From contig RECT01000333.1 of NCBI GenBank assembly GCA_007693875.1, positions 1 through 5,247 of the forward strand: DNA of 5,247 nt, read 5' to 3'. The notes beneath the pieces are model-generated. The model was not told where the DNA came from. It saw only the letters and a program-made list of their open reading frames with translations, and made no database searches. Shown in pieces: positions 1-5,247 of the stretch. The position numbers were made by a program, and so were the translations under genes. Within the stretch, counting starts at the first letter, position 1, and every line of letters starts with the position of its first letter. This DNA comes from Spirulina sp. DLM2.Bin59 (GTDB lineage: Bacteria > Cyanobacteriota > Cyanobacteriia > Cyanobacteriales > Spirulinaceae).

Positions 1-363
1 ATCTGGTTTTTGGGAAAAATCACCCATATCCTCTGGCGACGGTTACGCCACCTCAAAGGGGATGAAAGTACGCTGGAAGTAACCTCCACCACCCTCAAAC
101 TGTCATCGAAATTTTTCCCCGTTGATGACAATGTGGAGATCCCCTTAGATCAGGCTTTGCTCTATCAAACCCATAACCCCAAGCACCTCGAAGTCCAGTA
201 CCCCGGCAAGGAAAAGGCGGCGGTGCGATCGCGCTGGGGCTGCCGTTGGAAAACCCGCCACCCCTTCCGGATTCAGTTCGGCCACAGCCTCACCCCAGAG
301 GAGCAGGATTGGCTCGTCCATGAGGTGAACGGGTTCCGGGAAGATCTCTTAACGCGGCCCTAA
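1..363 (+). CDS. Hypothetical protein, C-terminal part (5' end outside window); possible membrane-anchored small beta domain
   Basis: The frame is open from base 1 and ends at TAA 361-363, giving 120 visible residues. A TTG at 10-12 could be read as a start, but the frame continues upstream (I-W-F precede it) and no ribosome binding site can be seen, so this is most likely the tail of a longer gene. The visible part opens with hydrophobic and aromatic residues followed by a basic patch (WRRLRHLK), as at the cytoplasmic edge of a membrane helix. Next comes a stretch of alternating beta-prone residues (ESTLEVTSTTLKL, VEIPLDQALL), then a Trp/Arg-rich segment, and it ends in LTPEEQDWLVHEVNGF. From memory, this layout and the LTxxEQxWLxxE ending resemble C-terminal regions of some cyanobacterial membrane proteins and Ser/Thr kinase-associated domains; that is a recollection, not a search result. 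No catalytic motif is seen. The gene carries a HIP1 site at 225-232 and converges on the helicase gene, 13 bases away. Confidence 0.7.
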   Translation: MWFLGKITHILWRRLRHLKGDESTLEVTSTTLKLSSKFFPVDDNVEIPLDQALLYQTHNPKHLEVQYPGKEKAAVRSRWGCRWKTRHPFRIQFGHSLTPEEQDWLVHEVNGFREDLLTRP

Positions 364-376
364 ACAATCATGCCCC
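364..376. other. Convergent intergenic gap
   Basis: Thirteen bases separate the stop codons of the two convergent genes. I see no stem-loop followed by a T-run here or in the flanking ~40 bases on either strand, so any terminator must lie inside the opposite gene or be Rho-independent of a form I cannot recognise. Transcripts of the two genes probably overlap at their 3' ends (inference). Confidence 0.6.
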
Positions 377-3300
377 CTAAAGCCCCAAGGCCCTCAACTT
401 CTCCCGCCAATCTTGATCATGGCGGAAGACGATCACCTGATAATTGGTGTGGTATTTGAGATTTTCCCTGGCGGTGCGATCGCGCTTTTGTTGCTCCGGA
501 TGATCATGGACTGAACCATCACAAAAAATGGCGATATTGGGATTGTGGTAGAGGAAATCCGGCTTAATATTAGCCTCTGGAATTAATGTTTGGGCCGCGT
601 CCGGTAACTTCATGCCCTGGTGATAGAGTTCAGCGAGGAACTCCCGCTCAAAGGCTGAATGGGGATCCGTCTGCGCCCTTAATTGTTGGTATTGTTCCTC
701 ACGGGAGATCCCCAGCCCATGGCGTTGGATCTGGCTGTGGGTCAATTGCTCCAGGTATCCACGGATGATGTGGCGATCGAGGCGGGGATGATCAAATTGA
801 TTGCGGTAGGAGAGCAAACAGTCATAGCAAGCCTTGATACAGGTCTCCTTGGCCTCGACAAAATGGCAGATCTCCAAAGCTTCCCGCGCCAAAGCCTGGA
901 ATGCCGCCGGATTCTCCAAAATTTGAGAGAGCACACCCGCCCCGCCCTCGGAAGCCTCCCAGAAGAGAAGATATTGCCCCTGTCCCAAGCGTTCCGAGGC
1001 CAGTTCGTTCTCCTCCAGTTTGTACACCGCTTGGATTGCCCGTTCTAGGGCATATTGCAACGTTGCGAGGAATTGATCCGCGATCGCGTACCTATCTGCG
1101 ATCGCGTACCTATCTGCATCCTGGGTGGGGAGGGGAATCGCCTTAATCAGCAGCACATTGCAAACATCTTCAACCATGAGATAAACTTCTCGGTGCAAAG
1201 TATCCGCTTGGTCTTCACTGCGGGCATCCCCCCAAATTCCCGTCGTACTATCAACCTTAAAGCCTCGATCTGGACTACTCCTTAAGCCTCGATTGAGCCG
1301 CAAAAGATTGGCGGTATCGCCATAGGTAATCTCCAGGAGGGGCGTAGCATCTTCAGCAACCACGAGAGCACGTTCTTGTTTTTGTGGGTCAAAACGGAAG
1401 TGAGTCGTGACGTTATAGCCATATTTGAGCCGCTCCTCCTCATCGCAGGTGATCCGCTCCCGTCGTCGCGTCAGCATCGTTTCCATCCGCAAAACATGAT
1501 TGAGTTTTGCCGGATTACCATCATGATCCGGGACAATTTTGCCTTGGCAGTTGTCACAAAGATAATGATCATAGGCATCCCCTGTATGGAAATAGCCACA
1601 GTGGGGACAGACAGCCACCCGTTGATAGCCGCTTTCAATCCCCTTGACCGGAATACGAGTTTTGGAAACTTGGAATTTATTGCCCTCATAGTAGAGAACA
1701 TTCTGGGGGGCAAATTCTCGAATGGCCACCCCCTTCGGACGGGAGACAAATTCTCCCTCTTGCCCGGCTTGGATATAGGCTCGGACGGGGAGACGGGGGA
1801 AATTATAGCCCGGTAAGAAGCCCTCAGCGGCAAAGTAGCGATAGGGGTAAAATTCTAACTGGGATTGATTGCGGCCTTGATGGCTTTGCCCCACCAGTAA
1901 ATCAATTTGGCGTTTGGCTTCCCGCTCCTGGGCTTCAGCATGGCTACGCTCCTCAGCGGAAATTAAGCCCCCGGTGACTTTATCAATGGTTTGCCGGGCG
2001 GTTTGGAGTTGGATGTCTGCATCACGGTAGAGGTTACGCCAGCGATCGCACCCCTGATCAAAACTGGTCAACGCATCCTCAATCACGCCGCGCATAAATT
2101 CCTCGTTATACCAACTGGCCCGCTCTAAATCCTGACGACAGAAGCGATCGGCTAACGTCACCCTCGCCGCCTCAAAGCACCGCTCCAAAGCATCGGGGGA
2201 AAGGGTCAATTGACTGCGGATCGACTCTTGGAGGGGGTAGCCCTGCTGGGATAAATCGAGAATCTGATTCATGGAGCTTTCCAAATAAAGCCCGGTATGG
2301 GCCAACCAGAGGGAGTGAATATGGGACTTGATCAGCTCCCGGTTGCCTAGCTCCAGCTTGGGCGGCACCACCACCCCCGCCACCATCTGATCCGGTCGTC
2401 GGAAGAAGTATTGATCATGACCACTGCCCACGGAGGCATAGGTGATCACCAAAGCCTCCTGGCCACTGCGTCCGGCTCGGCCACTGCGTTGGGCATAGTT
2501 GGCGGGGCTGGGGGGCACATTGCGGAGGTGAACAACATTGAGATCGGCGATATCAATGCCTAGCTCCATGGTGGGGGAGCAGAACAATGTGGCCAGTTTG
2601 CCTGAGCGAAAATCGGTTTCCCGTTGTTGGCGGTTTTCATTTTTAACTTGGCCCGTATGCTCGCGCCCTTCCATGTTGTGGACGTTGGGGCCGCCAGCAC
2701 TATAGAAGGCCTGGAAAAATGAGTTCACCGCTAACTGGCGATCTTCACTGCCGGGCAATCGTTTGGTGGTGAGGGGATCGGGCTGAATATGGCTGGCTTG
2801 CGCCGCTTTCCAGATCATCGCACTAATGCGCAGTTGCACCTTTTGCCCCGATCGCAGCAGATACCCCGAATCCGCCAGGATCGTGATCAGGGTTGCGATT
2901 AAACGGTCATAATCCGCTTCACTCAGGTTCTCATTGAGCCAAGGCCAGGCTTGGGGGGAGCGCAGAAACCGACCGATTTTGCTGCGGGCGGTGAGTTTAA
3001 CGGTATCTTTGCCGGTATTTTTGCGGGTATCTTTGCCGGATTTACCAACGGCGGTGGAAGCCCATCGCGCCTCATGGAGTTTTTCCTGGCGATCAAAGCA
3101 CCATGGCTCTTTAATGAGCTGCTCCACGTTTTTCTTCAGCTCCTCCAATCCTGAGGATTGCAACAGTACAGCATCGAGGGCTAAATCCTTCCGCAACTGA
3201 TCCAGGAAGGCACAGATGGCGGCGTACCGTTGGGCGGGGCTGGCTTGGAGCAAGATGGCGTGGGGATATTGCGCCCACAATGCCGTTTCGCCACAGATGG

Positions 3301-5247
3301 CTGCTAGGCCGTCGTATTCAATTTTCAACAGGCCGCATTGCTCAAGGTTGGGTTGCACGATCCGCCAGCCTTTTCTCAACTCTTGATAGAGGCGATATTC
3401 AATGAGATCACGAAAAACTTTTTCGTTGCGGGTTTTACCTGGCCCATAGTTTGCTTCCTGTTTAGCGTAGTCCGCCTGGGTGAGTTGCATCTGCTCCACA
3501 ACGGCTGGAGCGAGATCCTGATGGGTGAGTTGTTGTTGAGCCTGGATAGCAGCGTTCAGGGCAGCGCGGAGCAAACTGGTTTGCACAAAGTCGTTGAAAT
3601 GGCCCGCTTGCAGTGAGGCATCCTGACGGTTATCGGTGAAGCTGAGGATTTTTTGGGATGCGGGGGGGATCGCGCCGCTGGTTTTGAGGCGATTGACGGT
3701 GGAAAGACAGAGTAACGTCGTGGCGGTGCTGCGCCCTTCACTACTGAGGCGGGAGAGTTTCGTAAATTCCCTTTTCCGTTTGTCGTGGACAACGCCACAT
3801 TTTAGGCAGGTGAGGAAGGGTGAGGGGATAAACCAAAAGGTTGTCCCCTCACTGAGGGAGGGAACGATGCGACCATTGGGCAGGAGTTGGAGCCGTTGGG
3901 GAACAAATTGGGCGTATTCTGGCTTGACAAATCGCCCCTTTCGCTTCGTTTCTTTAAACCAATTCTCCGGCAGCAGATCGCTCTCTTCCTCCCATAATCC
4001 CGGCTCATCCAGGGTTAAATACCCCGCTTGGCGATCCTCATTATCGGCACTTAAGGCGGTGGGGAGGAGCGGTTGGACGGTTTGTTGCTCCCGATCCCAA
4101 TGCACCAAATAATAATCTTGGCCGCATTCCCGACAAAAAACGAGGGGATAGAGGAGGCGATCGCCCGTTGTTGAATATTGCCCCTCCAGGGTCAGCAGGC
4201 GTTGCGATCGCCCCTCTGCGGTGGCGTAGACGCTGCCCCCTTGGGAAATGAACTGATGGAGGCGGAAGGCTAGCCCCCCCGTGCGACTGCCCCAGATCAA
4301 CATCTGCTGAAGGAGTTCCTGGCAATGCTCAACGGTTGCGCCAGTGGTGTCTGCCAGTTGGGCCGCCCCCTCAGCCAGGGAAATGGGGGTACGGCGCACC
4401 CAATGGCCCTCTTCTTCCCGTAGCCCAAAGGTCATCTCTAGCCAAGGGGCGAGGGGATGGGCTTGGAATGCGGCTAAGGTTTGGGCCGCGATCGGGGGCA
4501 ACCCCGTTGCTACTGCGGTGCGGAGTTCTGCCGCCGTCGGATCGGGCCGTTGGATCGTCCGCTCTAGGGTTTCATCAATGACATTTTCCGGCGGCACTGC
4601 CACGCCAAAGAGTTTACTGGCTACGTCGGCTACGGTTTGATTGCGATCGCTCCGCGTCCCCTCTGTGGACATCGTGGCACTGGTACCAATGCAAAGCAGT
4701 TTTTGGCCGCACCGTTGGCGCAATTTCCGAATCAGGATGGCCACATCTGCCCCCTGACGGCCCCGGTAGGTGTGCAATTCATCGAGGATGAGAAATTTGA
4801 GGTGAGGGGATGCCACGAGGGCCTCTTCCTGATTACGACTGAGCATCAGTTCGAGCATCATGTAGTTGGTGAGCAGGATTTGGGGGGGGTTGTTTTGGAT
4901 TTCTGTTTTTTGGGTGAGGCTTTCCTGGCCGGTGTATTGGGCAACGCGAATGGGGGAATCCGGTACGCCTGCGAGGAATTTTTTAAACTCCTCTTTTTGG
5001 GAGTTGATCAGGGCATTCATGGGATAAACCAAAATGGCTCGGACTCCCTTGATGCCAGGATTGCGGAGCAGGTCATCAAAGATCGGCACAACATAGGTCA
5101 TGCTTTTACCGGAGCCGGTGCCGGTGGTGAGGACGTAGGGTTCTTGGCGTTGGGCGAGGCGAAAGGCTTGGTCTTGGTGGAGGCGAAAGCGGTAGCGGGA
5201 AACATAGTCGGGGAAGTAGCGATCGCACCCCGGATGTAAAATGCCTT
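377..5247 (-). CDS. Large SF2 DEAD/DEAH-type helicase with DUF1998 region and C-terminal Vsr/DUF559-like nuclease domain (N-terminus outside window)
   Basis: A single frame runs from the right edge to TAG at 379-377, giving 1622 complete visible residues (residue 1 = codon 5245-5243). The ATG at 5101 follows directly after Walker A, so it cannot be the start; the real start is upstream of the window. Motifs in order: Q-like RLHQDQAF 21-28; Walker A TGTGSGKS 41-48; YPMNAL (Ia) 74-79; DELH (II) 155-158 followed by TYRGRQGADVA; SAT (III) 189-191; CxxC pairs at C371/C374 and C480/C483; SFTDNRQDASLQAG 535-548; EHTGQV 862-867; SPTMELGIDI (V) 890-899; QRSGRAGR (VI) 919-926; four-Cys zinc ribbon C1213, C1216, C1230, C1233; DUF1998-type GGAG 1434-1437 and Cys cluster C1460, C1469, C1473, C1476. 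The last ~95 residues look like a Vsr/DUF559-type nuclease (E1533, PD 1562-1563, FCDG 1575-1578 with D1576, H1580, RD 1588-1589). Known for the family: ATP-driven nucleic-acid translocases in repair (MrfA) or phage defence (DruE, DrmA). Inferred: a cytoplasmic DNA-processing or defence enzyme with its own nuclease. All helicase motifs are intact and no frameshift is seen. The specific system cannot be assigned. Confidence 0.95.
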   Translation of the reverse strand, partial: GILHPGCDRYFPDYVSRYRFRLHQDQAFRLAQRQEPYVLTTGTGSGKSMTYVVPIFDDLLRNPGIKGVRAILVYPMNALINSQKEEFKKFLAGVPDSPIRVAQYTGQESLTQKTEIQNNPPQILLTNYMMLELMLSRNQEEALVASPHLKFLILDELHTYRGRQGADVAILIRKLRQRCGQKLLCIGTSATMSTEGTRSDRNQTVADVASKLFGVAVPPENVIDETLERTIQRPDPTAAELRTAVATGLPPIAAQTLAAFQAHPLAPWLEMTFGLREEEGHWVRRTPISLAEGAAQLADTTGATVEHCQELLQQMLIWGSRTGGLAFRLHQFISQGGSVYATAEGRSQRLLTLEGQYSTTGDRLLYPLVFCRECGQDYYLVHWDREQQTVQPLLPTALSADNEDRQAGYLTLDEPGLWEEESDLLPENWFKETKRKGRFVKPEYAQFVPQRLQLLPNGRIVPSLSEGTTFWFIPSPFLTCLKCGVVHDKRKREFTKLSRLSSEGRSTATTLLCLSTVNRLKTSGAIPPASQKILSFTDNRQDASLQAGHFNDFVQTSLLRAALNAAIQAQQQLTHQDLAPAVVEQMQLTQADYAKQEANYGPGKTRNEKVFRDLIEYRLYQELRKGWRIVQPNLEQCGLLKIEYDGLAAICGETALWAQYPHAILLQASPAQRYAAICAFLDQLRKDLALDAVLLQSSGLEELKKNVEQLIKEPWCFDRQEKLHEARWASTAVGKSGKDTRKNTGKDTVKLTARSKIGRFLRSPQAWPWLNENLSEADYDRLIATLITILADSGYLLRSGQKVQLRISAMIWKAAQASHIQPDPLTTKRLPGSEDRQLAVNSFFQAFYSAGGPNVHNMEGREHTGQVKNENRQQRETDFRSGKLATLFCSPTMELGIDIADLNVVHLRNVPPSPANYAQRSGRAGRSGQEALVITYASVGSGHDQYFFRRPDQMVAGVVVPPKLELGNRELIKSHIHSLWLAHTGLYLESSMNQILDLSQQGYPLQESIRSQLTLSPDALERCFEAARVTLADRFCRQDLERASWYNEEFMRGVIEDALTSFDQGCDRWRNLYRDADIQLQTARQTIDKVTGGLISAEERSHAEAQEREAKRQIDLLVGQSHQGRNQSQLEFYPYRYFAAEGFLPGYNFPRLPVRAYIQAGQEGEFVSRPKGVAIREFAPQNVLYYEGNKFQVSKTRIPVKGIESGYQRVAVCPHCGYFHTGDAYDHYLCDNCQGKIVPDHDGNPAKLNHVLRMETMLTRRRERITCDEEERLKYGYNVTTHFRFDPQKQERALVVAEDATPLLEITYGDTANLLRLNRGLRSSPDRGFKVDSTTGIWGDARSEDQADTLHREVYLMVEDVCNVLLIKAIPLPTQDADRYAIADRYAIADQFLATLQYALERAIQAVYKLEENELASERLGQGQYLLFWEASEGGAGVLSQILENPAAFQALAREALEICHFVEAKETCIKACYDCLLSYRNQFDHPRLDRHIIRGYLEQLTHSQIQRHGLGISREEQYQQLRAQTDPHSAFEREFLAELYHQGMKLPDAAQTLIPEANIKPDFLYHNPNIAIFCDGSVHDHPEQQKRDRTARENLKYHTNYQVIVFRHDQDWREKLRALGL
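1080..1117 (-). repeat. In-frame 18-bp tandem duplication containing HIP1
   Basis: The unit gcgatcgcgtacctatct occurs twice in perfect tandem (1080-1097 and 1098-1115), followed by the first two bases of a third copy. Each unit starts with the HIP1 octamer GCGATCGC. Read on the minus strand, it duplicates six residues of the helicase protein (RYAIAD twice, about residues 1379-1390), in the region before the GGAG motif of the DUF1998 part. Because the unit is a multiple of three, the frame is kept. The perfect identity suggests a recent slippage or recombination event (inference). Confidence 0.95.
1255..1293. repeat. Short imperfect direct repeat inside the helicase gene
   Basis: The sequence ccttaaagcctcgat (1255-1269) recurs as ccttaagcctcgat (1280-1293), differing by one A, with a 10-base spacer. 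The copies sit in different reading-frame phases and encode the segment around RGLRSSPDRGF. It may be a small relic duplication or chance, and no function is suggested. Confidence 0.4.
2990..3049 (-). repeat. 12-bp tandem repeat encoding Lys-rich GKDT-type tetrapeptides
   Basis: Three closely similar 12-base units lie head to tail: ggtatctttgcc (3002-3013), ggtatttttgcg (3014-3025) and ggtatctttgcc (3026-3037). The first and third are identical, and the middle one differs at two positions. Degenerate units flank them (2990-3001 and 3038-3049). On the coding strand they give VGKS-GKDT-RKNT-GKDT-VKLT, about residues 733-752, a basic and probably disordered linker inside the long insertion between the SFTDNRQD motif and helicase motif V. 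Confidence 0.85.

Noticed and set aside
10..12. TTG as the start codon of the left gene
   Set aside because: The frame is open to base 1 and no upstream sequence is visible to support initiation there; a truncated longer gene is more likely.
1080..1117. Possible start of a CRISPR array or iteron cluster
   Set aside because: Only two adjacent 18-bp copies with no spacers, and they are in frame within a conserved coding region, so a coding tandem duplication explains them.
1376..1816. 146-codon plus-strand open frame
   Set aside because: Antisense to the zinc ribbon and flanking region of the helicase; no independent evidence of coding.
3636..4112. 158-codon plus-strand open frame
   Set aside because: Shadow of the helicase coding frame; Arg/Ser-rich composition without motifs, and no ribosome binding site that stands out.
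4637..5239. 200-codon open frame on the plus strand, opposite the helicase N-terminal part
   Set aside because: It lies entirely antisense to the helicase motifs Walker A to SAT, which are clearly coding on the minus strand; the translated product is Gly/Val-rich with no recognisable domain.

Overview
The window looks like chromosomal DNA from a cyanobacterium. The octamer GCGATCGC (HIP1, a signature over-represented in many cyanobacterial genomes) occurs nine times in 5.2 kb, at 225, 476, 1080, 1098, 2042, 4157, 4204, 4643 and 5219. About one per 65 kb is expected by chance at equal base composition. The sites fall in both genes, so the large gene is unlikely to be a very recent arrival from a non-HIP1 genome. 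No genus can be named from the sequence.

Layout: positions 1-363 (+) hold the 3' end of a gene of unknown function whose start lies before the window. Its visible part is a short hydrophobic/basic segment followed by a small globular domain. After a 13-base gap, the rest of the window (5247 down to 377, - strand) is a single reading frame that is still open at the right edge. It encodes a very large superfamily 2 helicase: helicase core, a long insertion, DUF1998/MrfA-type C-terminal region, and a Vsr/DUF559-like nuclease domain at the extreme C-terminus. The two genes converge tail to tail, and no promoter, RNA gene or clear terminator hairpin is visible. There is no gene-free stretch longer than 13 bases.

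The first ATG in the large frame (5101-5099) is not the start. The frame continues upstream through an intact Walker A motif and a Q-motif-like segment, so the gene begins beyond position 5247. Helicases of this general build are known from phage-defence systems (DruE of Druantia and DrmA of DISARM both carry helicase plus DUF1998 regions) and from DNA repair (MrfA). Which role applies here depends on the genes beyond the right edge, which are not visible. Two in-frame short tandem repeats (12-bp and 18-bp units) lie inside the helicase gene and look like recent or variable linker expansions.
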